64,000 bases of DNA from the NCBI GenBank assembly GCA_037176705.1, contig CM073896.1, positions 22,952,708 through 23,016,707 of the forward strand, read 5' to 3'. Made by a program: the position numbers and the translations under genes. The notes under the pieces are model-generated. The model ran no database searches. It was not told the DNA's origin and worked only from the letters and a program-made list of their open reading frames with translations. This document shows positions 1-11,850 of this stretch, one piece after another. This DNA is from Molossus alvarezi. Lineage: Eukaryota; Chordata; Mammalia; Chiroptera; Molossidae. Numbering within the stretch: position 1 is the stretch's first letter; each line of letters begins with the position of its first letter.

Positions 1-324
1 TTACACTAACTTTGGATACATATTATTTTAATTGCGGATGCTGTTTTGTTGTTTTATTTAAATATCATTATTATGCTTATTTTTAAAAGACTTCCTCAAT
101 TTTCTTACTATTTTTGATTTTTCCCCAACGCATTTTTAGAAAAAAAATAAAGTCTTTAATCCTCAACAGGAAATTCTGCTACCAGAGGTGTTTTTAGAAA
201 CATAACTGTCATAATTGGGAAGGGACTCTGGTGTCTGTCTGCCAATCTAGTTTAATTGAACTAATCTGATCTAAAATAGTCCAAATTATCTCAGCCATCA
301 GTCTACTTAATTATCACACTTACG
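1..324. other. A+T-rich unique DNA
   Basis: No gene, RNA or repeat family is recognised here. The stretch is A+T-rich with short T and A runs and no long open frame. Confidence 0.5.
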
Positions 325-600
325 GGGAGGCAGTTAGCAGCAGTGGAGCAGGCGGGCTCTAAATTCAGCCTGATGATGTTTGAATCTTGTTTACTCATCT
401 AGCATTTGTGTGTTGGGCCAGCTGATTACATCTCCAATCCTAGATTTCCTCAGCTGTAAAAGGAGAGAAATAAGAGGACTCGCCTACTAAGGTTGTTGGG
501 GGCAAAACTAAGGTGATGCATTTACAAATCACTTTGGCATATTATAGGAAAGTGATAAATGATAATTGCCATTATTACTATTATGATAAATAATTATTGT
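325..600 (+). repeat. MIR SINE, degraded
   Basis: The order of short blocks follows the sense strand of MIR: a tRNA-like head near 330-400, a core containing CCTCAGCTGTAAAAGGAG, then a GGTTGTTG block and a tail ending in an ATTATTACTATTATG-like stretch. MIR is an ancient mammalian tRNA-derived SINE that is no longer mobile. Divergence is high and the ends are approximate. Confidence 0.65.
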
Positions 601-2067
601 TAGAGGCGGGTAACCTCATCTCTGCAATAAACTTCTCTCATGGACTTGATCTTTAATGCTTCGCCATCAGTAATGTAGTCGTAGGATGGTAGGATGTTGT
701 TCCATGTAAAAATATAGCTAACCCATGTCTATCAAATTGTGACGTTGTGTCCTAGCAAAGTACATCTACTTTTTTTCTGAATGTAATGTTTTGATTAATG
801 TCACCAAGGTGAGGGAAATAAGCAGAATGAAAACACAGATTGCTGAGAAGAGTGAGAAGAATCAGTAGTGTCAAGGAGGGGGCCAGTGGACAGAGGCTTG
901 GTGCCAACTTCCAGACCTTGCTCCCCCAGAAATGTCTCTGCCTTTGTGGGCAGAGAGCCCCCTCACTCGTGGCAATGTGAGGACCGTCCCATGCAAGCGA
1001 GGCTGCAGGCTGGTGGGAGAGAGGAAACGTTCAAGGAAGGTTGAAGTGGTTCTTCCAGGGCAGCAGCAGTGATTGGACGTCTGAAGGGCAGGTGGGAGAG
1101 AGTGTGAGGGGATGGAACCCGATCCCTTTCCTCTTGGAGAGATCCGTATAGTGTTGTGTGTGTGTGTGCATTGTCCCTGTGTATCAGAGTAGATGAGGGA
1201 AGAGAGTCCTCCTTCAGTTGAGACTGGCCAGTGACCTCAGACCAGGTCACCAATGTGCAAAGGCTGTCCAGTAGCAGCCTCATGGCGCTGGAGCTCATAG
1301 TGCGCCCAAAGGCAAGGGATGTGAAGGAAAACACCCCATTCTGTTTGGCTTCCCTGAGGGAGGCACCGACACCCCTATGCCCACTATTTTGATGTCACAG
1401 GACGGGAGCTTTGCCAGCTTCACATACAGGTCCCTGGGCTCATCTTGACATCCGTCCAGGCAGGTAGGCAAACGTGAAACTTGATGTAATAAAGAAAATG
1501 ACACTTGTAAATTGATGTTCAAGAAATTCCCAGGTATATCATAATCTAAGTAAAAGAGGATAGTGCCAAAAACTCTGAATCTGACTTCTGAGACAGTAAG
1601 AATCAACACAGTAGGGTGAAGGGCTTTGCAGCAATTCAGTGACAAGGGGTCTCGTCCATAAGGGCCTGACACGTCACTGGGTTGACGTAGGATTATGGTC
1701 TCCACACTGGATTCCCCAGATCAGCGATAAATCTTCATTATCTCCAATCCTGTAAAAGTCGGTGGTTAAGGAGAAATTAAAAGAAAAAGAAATTCTTGAT
1801 GGCTCCAGACCCACTTCCAAGAAATGCTTAAGTATCTGGTTGAAGCAGCCCGCTTTAGGACCTGCCTGTGACACTCAGTTTATCCTGATGATGGCCCATG
1901 AATTACGTGTGTGTACACGCACACGTGTACCCTCTATATAGATGTTTTTGATGGCTTGTGTTAGCTGCTCTAGGTATGTTCAGGCTTCTCATGAAAGGAT
2001 GTCACAATTACATATGTTTTATCTGAAAAATACTTCAACTATTCATTTTAGTTTTTTTTTTTTCAAA
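601..2067. other. Unique intergenic or intronic DNA
   Basis: No repeat family is recognised apart from a short (TG)n near 1151-1168 and an alternating GTGTACAC-type stretch at 1909-1929. Open frames of up to 136 codons occur on the minus strand, but they overlap each other and show no domain. I treat them as chance. Confidence 0.5.
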
Positions 2068-2180
2068 TAATGAAATTCAAGCCCACAAAGGTTAAGCAAA
2101 CTACCCCAAAACAATGCTGTTCACTAGAGATCAAATGGGGACCGCATTCCCATTGCATAATTCCCTCAGTGCCTTGGGCC
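2068..2180 (-). repeat. Possible MIR fragment
   Basis: The block AAAGGTTAAGCAAACTACCC followed by a CAAATGGGGACC-like stretch resembles the antisense middle of MIR. It is short and diverged, so this is a weak call. Confidence 0.3.
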
Positions 2181-3188
2181 ATCTCAGAAGATAGAAAAGC
2201 CTTCTGTTGGGATGGAAACCCCAAAACACTGCGTTCTATGTCATCCTGTGCAGGGGTTTGTTCTTTATCTCTTCCCTTGCTCAGCACTTCTTAAATGTTC
2301 TTATTTCTCAGACTCCATCATGAGTTCCATATGGGGAAAGCTCATAATTACTGTTTCTTTGTATTTTTACCATATTTATAAGGTCCCAAATAAAAATTGT
2401 TTAGTTTATTTTGATTCTAAACCTAGTGAAGATCACTAACCCCTACTTCCCATTCAGCTCAGTAAGTTGCGATATCATCATTTGTAGAAGACCCAGACAT
2501 CACTCAAGATGACTAAAAAGCAAAGAAAAAAAAAATGTGAGTAGGTTTTGTTTTGGTTTGGGTTGGTTGTTTTGTTTTTGTTTGCTGACCCTGCTACAGG
2601 ATTGGAGAAATAATGGATCAGAAATGAACTAATTGAAATAGTGCAAGTTTACATATCTATGTATTTTAGGATGTGAGGGGGAGGTGGTCAAAGAGAAACA
2701 TTTAAACAATTTCATTAGCTGGGATGACTTGGGTTTAACAACTTGCAAGCTAAACCGTTAGAGAGACTTGTGAGGATACAGAATGCCTATTGAAAACATG
2801 AATGCATCTTGGCTAGATAGCAAGGAAGGCCCAGAGGTTAAATACTGTAATGAAGGGACTTGTTTCTTTTTAAATACAGAAGAAAGATTACAAATAAGAA
2901 AATGAAATGTCTTTTTATTATGAATTCTTAATCTCATTTCCTTTAGACTTTCCTGTGTATTTAAAAATAGGATCTAGCTCTTATTTCCATGTCAGAGCTG
3001 TTTAATATCTTCACACTGGAAGAATTGTGTTTAGATTTGAGTACCAGACTTTTAGAAGGCTATACACAACCAATTTTGCCCTGCTTCTGTGTAGAGATGA
3101 TTATTAATTAAAGAGCAATTCCAACATTCACTTAACTCTTTCAAAGATCATTTTGGCACATTCTCCATGTTTTTCAAAGAGAAAAAAT
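2181..3188. other. Unique A+T-rich DNA
   Basis: No gene is seen. A degenerate T-rich/TTTTG simple repeat lies at about 2546-2584. The remainder is not assigned. Confidence 0.45.
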
Positions 3189-3205
3189 TAAAAATAAGGC
3201 AGATT

Positions 3206-3432
3206 GGCCTGACTGGTATACCTCAGTGGATTGCATGTTGTCCCATGGACTGAGAGGTCCTGGTTTAATTCCCAGTCAGAGCACATGCCTGGGGTTGCAG
3301 GTTCAATCCCCAGTAGAGGGCATGCAGGAAGCAGCAGATAGATGTCTCTCTCTCACTTCCACTTTTCTATCTCTCTCCCTTCTCTCTCTAAAAAAAAATC
3401 AATAAAGACATTAAAAAATAAATTTAAGAAGT
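3206..3432 (+). mobile_element. VES SINE, older subfamily
   Basis: This tRNA-derived SINE starts GGCCTGACTGG and has a B-box-like GGTTTAATTCCC, a second GGTTCAATCCCC half, a CTCTCTC-rich body and an AATCAATAAAG tail with poly-A. It is flanked by an imperfect 16-nt TSD (3190-3205 and 3433-3448, 14 of 16 identical), which shows insertion by L1-type target-primed reverse transcription. It lacks the GGGTGAGGAT tail of the younger copies. Confidence 0.85.
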
Positions 3433-3490
3433 AAAAATTAGGTAGATTTTGGAAACGTTAGTAAATCTTGTCCCAGCCATGTATATACAT

Positions 3491-3558
3491 TGTGTGTGTG
3501 TGTGTGTGTGTGCGTGTGTGCGCGTGCGTGTGTGTGTGTGTGCGTGCGTGCGTGCGTG
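3491..3558. repeat. (TG)n/(CG) alternating purine-pyrimidine tract
   Basis: This stretch of about 68 bp is almost perfectly alternating TG with interspersed CG steps, including GTGCGCGTGCG. Such tracts are the classic sequence type for left-handed Z-DNA. It is a microsatellite and no function is implied. Confidence 0.9.
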
Positions 3559-4674
3559 AAACAGTGAGGATGGTGATAGACTCAAAGTTATGCTCTTGGT
3601 AGAAGAATTAGGCAGAGGCAGCATGCATCGTGGACAGAGCAATGGATTTGCTTCCAGTTGAATCAGGTGATGAGTCGGGAGATGACTATTAGCCTATTAT
3701 TACCACTACTATATTATTATAGAAATATATGGCTTTTTAAATTATGAAGCTATAATACCTTGATAAAAATAAATGCTAAATTTAAATCTGTTTTTAATAT
3801 AAGCAATTTTGCAATGTGCTCCAGTTCAAATCTTGGAATTGCCACTTATTCCAGGAAAATCATTTATTCTTTTATTATCTTTTTTCTGGTTTGTTTGCTT
3901 ATTTGTTAGGTTTTATTTTTAGTTTCCTCATAAAGGCGCTCTTTTAGGTGAATGATCCCAGCTTAATGTCTGACACAAGACAGTGAGTCCTCCAACATTC
4001 ATTTCCATTTACCTCTTTCAGGAACTGAGAAATGTGTTAGCTGTTTTCAAATATCTGAAGCAATCTCATGTGGATGACAGATGTAATTAAGCTTATGGTT
4101 CCAATGATAACAGAAGCCAGAAGGCTCGAGGAAACATATCCAGTTCAATAAAAAAGGAACTTTATTGTACAACATATCTGTCCCAAGGCACTTGTGAGTT
4201 CCTCCACCGTAGTCTTTTAAACATAGGTTGAGGATCATATAACTAGTGTGAAATATAGAGAAAATGCTACCACAGGGTGGTCGACCAGGTGATGTTCCTG
4301 GTCCTTCTTTCCTGTAGACTGGATGACACTATGTATGTCCTGTTTCTACGCCAGCTGTGCCAGACCACCGAGCAAGCAGGCTGTAGTTATCACGGCAGCA
4401 GCTGCGGAGATCATGAGAGAGAGCAACAGACTTTGACTGATTTAAGCAGGAGGAAAAATATAAAAAGAATTTGGTCCAAATTTGACCAGGATTTTGCTCT
4501 GTGAAAAATTCAAAGACCCCCATAAAGAGTAAGGGTGATATTTTAACTTATTCCTTGGAAGCCGTGCAGCTCTCCTGGAGACGGACAGTCTGCACCCCTT
4601 ACCTCCTCTCTGCACACACTGTGTGAACTCAAAGATCTCATCCCCCTCTGAAATCTCACTCCTCATTTCACACT
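3559..4674. other. Unique DNA
   Basis: No repeat family or gene is recognised. Small open frames of up to 75 codons overlap on both strands and carry no recognisable motif. Confidence 0.45.
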
Positions 4675-4905
4675 TAGACAGGAATCCCTCTGTGTTCCCA
4701 GGGCATCTGGCTCATACTCCTATCGTAACACCGAACATGTACTATAATTTATGTCTTTGTGAGTTTATGTTTCCTACTTGTTTTCTCAAGTAAAAGCATC
4801 CTATTCTTTTTGGCATTCAGAGTACCTAGCATAGTATGTGATTCCCAGAAAGAACCCAATAAATGTCATTTTAATGAATAAAATAAATAAGTAAATGAAT
4901 GAGAC
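4675..4905 (+). repeat. L2 LINE 3' end
   Basis: The order matches the L2 3' end: a TTCTCAAG-type block, GTACCTAGCATAGTATGTG, an AACCCAATAAATGTC block and a tail of AATGAATAAA-type units near 4870-4905. L2 is an ancient CR1-like LINE. The 5' part is missing, as is usual for truncated copies. Confidence 0.6.
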
Positions 4906-6924
4906 TATATACTATAGCCTGTGCCATTTAAACAAGGGATCTGAAGGATTAGTCATTAAACAGGGAAAGCTTCAGTAGGCATCTTGAACATCTGGACAAT
5001 TGTCATGTAAAATATTTACTTAGGAGGCAAAAAGATGGTCTCTTTTACTGTGGAAATATAAAAGAATTTGTGTTCCAAAGAAAATTACATTGAAAATAAA
5101 ATAATGGTCTACGTTACAAGAGACTAAGTTTATATCTCTGGGGATGTTCTCTTGTCTTTTCATATTACAAGAATGAGCAGGATTGAAACCAAGCAGCTAG
5201 AGTGATGATGTGGCCAGACAGCTAAAAAGAGGAAGATTAGGCAATGGCAGGTGCCTTGACAGATTCCATGTTGTGGACGTTGAACAGAACAAAGTGGCGC
5301 TGCCTTCCGAGGACCTCCCGGAGTGCGTGATGTCAGCTCCAGCAGCATGGTGCCATTTGACTGTGGTGTTCTTCTTACCTTGTATCCCAGCCAGAAAGCA
5401 ACAGAGAGAAAGAAGAAAGCAAACAGCAGTAGATGGTTCTCAGAATGAGAGACAGCATCTGAACCAAAACCACACTCTTGCAAAAGGAATGAAGACTTAT
5501 TTCTAGTTAGTCGCTTTGCTCTGAGACTAGAACCTCTAATCACGTAAAGCATCTCAAAGGCGTCTTCACAGGAGTCTGTGTTGCACAGCCCACTTTATAT
5601 TTCAGTCCCTTGGGGAGCTGGAATTACTACTGTTTTATAGAAGAGTAGTGAAGGGGGTGATACGCTCCCAGGGACCCATGGGACTGGCTACTTGGGATCA
5701 TAGTCATCTTTATTTATCCAAAGAGCAAATATACAAAATACTTCACATTTTTGTACCTATTGAACATCATTACCACAAATGTTTCCTCGTTTGAGCTTTC
5801 CTAACCAAAAAGCAACATCAAAAACGTCTCCTGCTTGGAGATAAAGGCAGTGCAGTAACAGTGTGATCTGGGCTGAAGAGAGGCACTGAGCAGGGGACAG
5901 GCTTCGGTGATGTGACAGGAAGGGTCGGGTCTGGAAAGGAAAGAAATGTTTCCTAGCACTTACTGAGTGCTGATCACTGCGTGAATGTCTTTGCAAAGAA
6001 CATATGATTGTATATCTTTGTCTAACATGAATAATATTTTAATAAAAATGTCAGTGTGTATAGCATAAAATGGTATCACAGATAAATCTGAACCTATATA
6101 GAAGGCATTAATATCTATAGAAAAGTTTTCAGTTTATACAAAAAAAGCTCAAACAGCACAACACATAATGTTGAACTTACTTTCAGTTCTTACTTAGGGT
6201 TAGGAGCCAAATCCAGGAATCCAAATTCTTTCCAGGAGAGAAAGTTGGGCTCACAAAAAGCTGCAGGATCTCCCGAGCCTTCACCATATTTACGTGAAAC
6301 GTAGCCTCATACGTTTCAATCACATACTAATTATTATATAATTCAATATTTAAAAGTATTCATCTGCTTAAATCTAAATAATGTCAACCGCAAAGATACC
6401 TAATGAACATAGAACAGAAGTCTCAGAAACTGATCATGGATAGAGACAGTAGTAGGATGTATTTTAATGTACAGTTTGTCTAAAATGAAGGTTGTTTGTT
6501 TTTTTCCCAAATGAACACATCCACATAGTATTGTCTAACTAGTGAATGCTAGTGAATCCACTGATTGGGGGTGGGGGTGACTAATCGGAGCCTGTCAAAA
6601 GACAAATAATAATAAAGGCCTGCTGTTCCACCTTTAATAACTGGTGGTAAATATTTCTAAAGAAAACGAAACCTCTGTCAGTATGGCTGTTACCTGAAGA
6701 CGTGTTGTTACGAGCCAAAGATATGCTAGAGATTTGTCCTGGATTGGCTCACACTGAATTACTCCTGGCAGAGGGACTCTGCATCACCCTTTCCTGCTAA
6801 GCAAGTACCGATTTGCCTGGTTTTCTGCTCTATTGTTCCTCCTCTCCATTTTCTCACCGGTGCTTTAATTCTTCTCCCCAAAGGACCGTTGCTTATGTGT
6901 GGTGATTTCACTTATTAATCTGAG
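4906..6924. other. Unique DNA
   Basis: No family is recognised in this 2-kb stretch. A minus-strand frame of 130 codons at 5160-5552 contains a hydrophobic run and a GTAAGA donor-like site, but nothing else supports a gene. A short antisense MIR-like block (CTTACTGAGTGCTGATCACTG) lies near 5957. Confidence 0.45.
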
Positions 6925-7140
6925 AGTCAGCATATCCTAGGCTCTGGAGAGGAACTATCTGGGACTTGATCCCAGTTTTTTTACTACTTGTCTTTAGACA
7001 AGTTACTTAAAATCTCCAAACTTTTCTCTTGTCTATAAAGCAGGGGATACATCCTAAGAGTTTCAGGAATGTTAAGGAGGATGATCTCTTCATCCTGCTA
7101 GATGTGCAGCAGATAGTAATTGGTGTTAGCACTATAATTA
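6925..7140 (+). repeat. MIR SINE, degraded
   Basis: MIR sense-strand landmarks are present in order: a GACTTGATCCCAG head, a CTTTAGACAAGTTACTTAAAA core, CTTTTCTCTTGTCTATAAAG and a GTAATTGG-type tail. The ends are approximate. Confidence 0.6.
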
Positions 7141-7410
7141 CATGATTATGCTGATACAGAGCTAGAGATGGGAAAGTGAGTTCCAAACTTCTTGGGTTTC
7201 TCTACACTTCGACCATATGCATGAGCAGTTCCCTTGGGTTCTGACTTAGATGGAAATGCAACAGACATTTCTTCTTTTGCTCAGATGCTGGGAGAATTAG
7301 AACCAAATTAATATTGTCAGAATAAAAATAACTTCAAAACACTTTTATTTATGTCTTAGCTGCTAGAAGACTTAGAGTTCAATTTAAAGACAAGTGACTT
7401 TTTATAAAAA

Positions 7411-7619
7411 AAATATTTTTTCTTTTTTGATTTTAGAGATAGAGGAAAGGAGAGGGAGAGAAAAACATCAATGAGAGAGAACATCGATTGGCTGCCTCCT
7501 GCATGCCTCCCACTGAGGATAGGGCCCACAACCTGGGCATGTGCCCTGCCCAGAGTCAAACCAGCAACCTCTTGGTGCATGTGTTGATGTTCAAGCACTG
7601 AGCTACACTGGCTGGGCAA
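7411..7619 (-). mobile_element. VES SINE, older subfamily
   Basis: Read on the minus strand, this is a VES SINE with a GCCCAGCCAGTGTAGCTCAG head, a second box of GGTTGTGGGCCC type and an ACATCGATTGG-type body. The T/A-rich tail lies at 7405-7435. It sits directly beside a minus-strand L1 3' end. Confidence 0.85.
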
Positions 7620-7632
7620 GAAAAGTGACTTT

Positions 7633-7830
7633 TCACAAAATTTCTCTTTATTTTTCAGAGCATTACAGATGTCCTCCATTTTCCCTCATTGTCCCCTCCA
7701 CCCAGCTCCCACCCCACCACAGGCCTTCCCAGCCCTGTTGTCTGTGTCCATGGCTTATGCATAAATGCATATATGATTAATCTCTTCCCAACCCCACTCC
7801 ACTTTTCCCTCTGAGATTCTTCTTAAATGC
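7633..7830 (-). mobile_element. L1 3'-UTR fragment
   Basis: On the plus strand this reads GCATTACAGATGTCCTCC followed by C-rich blocks and a TGCATAAATGCATATATG motif. The same order occurs at the 3' ends of the L1 copies at 48.2, 51.6 and 62 kb. It is a severely 5'-truncated copy made only of the 3' UTR. Confidence 0.65.
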
Positions 7831-7989
7831 TGAGTTCTTCTGGTCCTTTTCTTACTCATTCCTTGTCCTTGGTTTATCTATGATTGTAGTTTTTATTGGT
7901 GTTTGATTTCTATGTTCTCAGAAGTCCTAGCACTAATTCCTCCCCTTCCCTCCTCCCACCTCTGTGTGTGTGTCTCTCTCCAATTTAGA

Positions 7990-8122
7990 GCATCTAGAGC
8001 AATGATCCACTTAGTTAGGTCTTTACAAATTACCTGGGGACATTTTAAAATTGCATATTCCCATACCCAGCCCTAAAGATTCTGATCCTATAGATCAGGG
8101 CAGAGCTCCAAATCTGTAATTT
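7990..8122 (+). mobile_element. hAT-type nonautonomous element, 5' part
   Basis: The sequence follows the common mammalian non-autonomous hAT-Charlie repeat of MER5 type: an AATTACCTGGGGACATTTTAAAA block, CCAGCCCTAAAGATTCTGAT, then AATCTGTAATTT. It appears to continue at about 8345-8375 on the far side of a VES insertion. The family name is from memory and tentative. Confidence 0.5.
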
Positions 8123-8345
8123 TAAAAAAAAATAGTTTTATTGAATTTTAGAGATAGAGTATGGAGAGGGACAGAGAGAGAGAAACATCAATGTGAGAGA
8201 AAAACATTGATGGGATGCCTCCTGCACTCCCCCTACTGGGGATCGAGCCTGCAACCTGGGCATGTGCCCTGACTAGGAATTGAACTGGTCATCTTTCTGT
8301 GCATGGGATGACTCTCAACCAACTGAGCCACACTGGCCAGGGCCC
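8123..8345 (-). mobile_element. VES SINE, older subfamily
   Basis: The minus strand reads CCCTGGCCAGTGTGGCTCAG into a VES body with an ACATCAATGTGAGAG block and a T-run tail at 8123-8145. Similar flanks, AAATCTGTAATTT (from 8110) and AAATCTGTATTT (from 8347), are probably the TSD. The insertion splits the hAT-type element. Confidence 0.85.
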
Positions 8346-8454
8346 AAAATCTGTATTTCTTTAGCAAGTACTGTTCATCCAAAAATTTAGGTTTAGGTGA
8401 TAGTCTACCACCACTGCAGAAGCAATGGCCTGTGTAGTATGGCAGGACAGAGAT

Positions 8455-8640
8455 GGAAGCCTGGTTTCTGAAGCAGATCTGGTCGCTATCTGTGTGACCT
8501 TGGGAAATCACTCAACCGACCCAGGATTCAGTTTCTTCATTTTTAAAAGATGTAGGACTCTATAGATTTGTGTTCTACATAACTCAACAGTTACTATACA
8601 CATTAAATGAAATAATATGTGCAACAGGAAGAAAATGTAT
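8455..8640 (+). repeat. MIR SINE
   Basis: The core GTGTGACCTTGGGAAATCAC followed by CAGTTTCTTCATTTTTAAAA is diagnostic of MIR sense strand. The tail runs through an ATTAAATGAAATAATATGTG-like block. Confidence 0.7.
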
Positions 8641-8727
8641 GTCTTAATTAAATGTCCATCTGGTTTTATATCCTAGGAAAGGTACCATGTGAACTTCTTT
8701 GGTTTAATTTTTTAGACTGGTTTTTTA

Positions 8728-9004
8728 TTTTTATTTTTTTATTTTATTATTATTTTTTTTTATTCTCACCTGAGGACATTTTTCCATTTTTTTGTTTTAG
8801 GTAGAGTGGGAGGGAGAGAGAGGAACAGAGAGAAAGAGAGAAACATCGATTTGAAAGGAACACATCGAGTGGCTGCCACCCGCAAAACCGACCAGGGCCG
8901 GGGACAAACTGCAACCGAGGTACATGCCCTTAGCGGGAACCGAACCCGGGTCTCTCCGGACCGCAGGCCGACACTCTAACCACTGAACCAAACCGGCCAG
9001 GGCG
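8728..9004 (-). mobile_element. VES SINE, young subfamily
   Basis: The minus-strand copy has the younger signature: head GCCCTGGCCGGTTTGGTTC, B box GGTTCGGTTCCC, CGATGTGTTCC, and a tail containing GGTGAGAAT. It has a perfect 14-nt TSD, AGACTGGTTTTTTA (8714-8727 and 9005-9018). That and the low divergence from other young copies indicate recent insertion. Confidence 0.93.
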
Positions 9005-9177
9005 AGACTGGTTTTTTAGTTTTAAAGTCAAGGCCCTTTAGCTGGGACCTCTGCCTGCCGCAGACGGAATAGTCTCAGGGGATCTAGAACACAGAGTCCA
9101 GTTGCAGGTCATGACTCATTAGGGGATTGTGAAATCAGTACGGTGGTAGCTCCAGCCTTTTAAAACCAGACTAGAAT

Positions 9178-9290
9178 AGAATGAAATGGGATGGAATAGA
9201 ATAGCAAATGATAGGATAGGACCAGATTGGACAAGATAAGACAGGGCAAAACAGGACAGGACAGAATAAGACAGGATAGAAAATATCAAA
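9178..9290. repeat. Degenerate pentanucleotide repeat
   Basis: Units such as AATAG, GATAG and GACAG recur in tandem with substitutions over about 110 bp. This is a purine-rich satellite-like tract, and the open frame across it on the minus strand is an artefact of the repeat. Confidence 0.8.
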
Positions 9291-11284
9291 GAACATTGCC
9301 CATAGGAAGACGTTTAAAATAAGATGTCTGATAATTAAACCTGGTTGTTCTTGTGCTTCCCGGTGTCCCCAGCCTGCATATTCTGACCTGTGTTTGGAGG
9401 TCACACTTAGGAATGGAGGAGGTGACCTAGTGACCCACTGGGAGGTGGGGGTGGGGTGCAAAGCCAGGCAGCCAGCCGACAACACCCACGGGTGAGATTG
9501 TGCGAGGGAATCAGGAACAGAGAAGGGCAGGACCGGAGAATAAATGCATCCTAGTGCCTTCAAAAGTCTGGTGGAAGGCTTAGAATGCTGGGATCATGTA
9601 GAGAGTCCTCGAGTCCTGTATTTGGTGGATTTTTAAAAAGAATGATCCCTGCGAGCTGGAGGAGGCGAGCTGCCCGTTCGTGGGCGCAGCTCGTGAACTG
9701 TCAGGTGCCCTGCAGAGGGGAGAGGGCACTTTGGGGGATTTCTTCTTTCCCTACCCACTTCTGCTGGAACCCGAGTCTGTCTGCCTTCCTCTGTCTTCCC
9801 GGGCAAAGGAATAACGCTCTAACATCGGAAAGTGAGCCTTGAAATTCATATCGTCCCATTTTAACAAAATCACTGCCCTACTTAGTAGCTAGATGTAGTT
9901 AAAATAATACCTTGTATGCACTATTTAGTGGTTATATTAACAAACACCGTTTTGTGATCTCATAGTATTTGCTAACTTTTGTGCAAAGTAGGTTGCAACT
10001 ATAGTCTCTTATTTCTAGAACCCTAGGGGAAAACTTTTAGTGTACACACTTGATAGATGATCTTACTGGAGCTCGAAGAGATCAAACGATTAACCTCATT
10101 GCACATGAGCAGCAAGTGACATCACCAATCACACCCAAGTTGCTACAGTCATACACTTGCAGATGCCCCTCCCTGCGTTGGCTGTGGGCTGGTCTGGAAG
10201 GCTCACTGCCATATGGGGCGTTGGTTCTAAGAGGGAAGGAAGTATGCCTGCAGAACCAAGCAACTGAGCTCAGTGTAGGTGCTGTGCATTACCCCACTGC
10301 CTCTGCTGAAGGGCTCAGTGTCTCAACATCTTCATTTTATAACTATGTGCATTGTGTATTCATTTTGCCTTTTTTTCTCTCTGGATTCCAAAGGGACTTG
10401 GGGGAGAAAAAAAGCAACTGCTTATTCTTTCCTCTTTGAAATATTAATTTTGTGCCATGCTCCCTAAATCTATTTGCATTCTGTCATGCAAATAGTAGTG
10501 ATTGAGATGGAAAGAGCATCCTGCTAAAAACGGGTTTCTAATTGTACAGGGAATGCAGTTAGAAAGTGAATTGTCTCATATATTTTTGTAGTTTCAGAGC
10601 CAGGGTTAGGACAGGAGGGGGGGGGGGTCGTTATTCTGGGACCAATGTTTTCTTTGGTTTGTTTTACATTTGACAATCAAGGAAGTTGGTGTTAATTGGA
10701 TTCAGAAATTATGCTATATGGAAGGAAGTATTCTTTGAAGAGAGTATATAATATCCTGTGGATAAGTTGTCCCAGAACCTATTTGCTGTGTGCGTCCTGT
10801 GAGGCCTGAGACCAAAGAATGACGGCACTGAGACTTGCTGTTAGAACTGCAAGAATCTGGGGGACCTGTTCCTCTGCTGTCCCAGACACTGCACGGCAGA
10901 GAGCAGATCACTCGGCCCCTGTCCAAACCTGTCATGTCCCTCTGCACTAGATGCTTGAAGAGTTTGGTTTAGGCAGAGGAAATAGGCAACAGAAATGCTG
11001 GTTTTCAAGGACATCTAGCACATGAAAATTTGCTTTCTATGATTCTCCTCCTTCTCCCTGGTGTCTGAGAACAATCTGGAATTAGCAAGCCTTGACATCA
11101 CCTAACAAGAATGAACAGACTCACAGATTCCCCTTCCGCAACAACTGATGAAACTTTTATAAGACAGGCAAATCAGCCCAAATAACGTCGTTTTTGAATG
11201 AAAAAAAAGGATTTCCTGGTCTGGAGCAATATGTAATAAGAAGGGAGTCAGGTAAAGAAGCTGAGCTGTAGGAATGATGATAGT
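9291..11284. other. Unique DNA
   Basis: No repeat family is recognised in these 2 kb. A run of 13 G lies at about 10616-10627, and an ATGCAAAT octamer occurs near 10488. The longest frame (10050-10439, 129 codons, plus) shows no recognisable domain. Confidence 0.45.
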
Positions 11285-11440
11285 ACCTAAGATCTGTAGA
11301 GTGTTTACGTTAAGTCCAATATGTAGTCTTCACAGCAACCCCATGCCGTGGCTACCACTGCTACCACCACGGTCATCATCATCGTCCCCATTTTACAAAA
11401 GAGGAAACCGAAGCAGAGAGAGGTGGCATCTTCTACCCCT
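11285..11440 (-). repeat. MIR SINE, antisense
   Basis: CCCCATTTTACAAAAGAGGA followed by AACCGAAGCAGAGAGAGGT is the MIR core read antisense. The copy is interrupted by a CTACCACTGCTACCACCACG-like simple expansion. Confidence 0.75.
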
Positions 11441-11649
11441 GACCCACAGACCTGATCCAGGGCCCAGGGGCCCAACTACTACATCCCTCACCCCGTCAGA
11501 GTGAGAACTGCAAGGCTCATCTTTGCATTCTGCGCTGCGTTGCTGAAGTGCCCTCATCCTGAAAAGGGCTTGGCTACAGGTCATCACATCACTGCGTATA
11601 CGACGGGATATACTGCCTAGTGGCCGCGTTGAACCCTGGAGACAGGCTT

Positions 11650-11850
11650 CCCGATCAGAGTCCACTTCCTGGCTGTGACCCTGGAGAAGTGACTTAACTT
11701 CATGAGCCTCAGTTTTCTCATATAAAAGTGGAGAAAATAATAATACCTTCCTCGTAGTGTTGTTAAGGGGATTAAATGACTTAATTAATGCAAATCGGTT
11801 AAAATAGCGCCTGGCACAAAGTAAGAGCTCAATAACTTTTATTGTTAGAG
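11650..11850 (+). repeat. MIR SINE, well preserved
   Basis: The MIR sense landmarks GAGAAGTGACTTAACTTCAT, GAGCCTCAGTTTTCTCAT, AATAATACCTTCCTCGTAG, GGCACAAAGTAAGAGCTCAA and TAACTTTTATTG occur in the expected order. This is the clearest MIR in the window. Confidence 0.9.

Noticed and set aside
963..1705. Two overlapping minus-strand frames of 123 and 136 codons
   Set aside because: They have low-complexity composition, no recognisable domain and overlap in different frames. They look like chance open frames in GC-richer DNA.
3491..3558. CRISPR-like or satellite array
   Set aside because: It is a dinucleotide microsatellite with no spacers.
5379..5476. Possible minus-strand exon: TTCCTTTTGCAAG acceptor-like site, a hydrophobic open stretch (LLLFAFFFLSVAFWLGYK), then a GTAAGA donor-like site
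   Set aside because: Such site pairs arise by chance often in 64 kb. I see no second exon, no homology I can name and no codon pattern. RNA-seq or cross-species conservation would decide it.
9171..9563. 130-codon minus-strand frame with a PVLFCPVLFCPVLSCP repeat
   Set aside because: The repeat is a direct translation of the degenerate pentanucleotide tract at 9178-9290.
10050..10439. 129-codon plus-strand frame
   Set aside because: No domain, no conservation evidence and no splice or promoter context.
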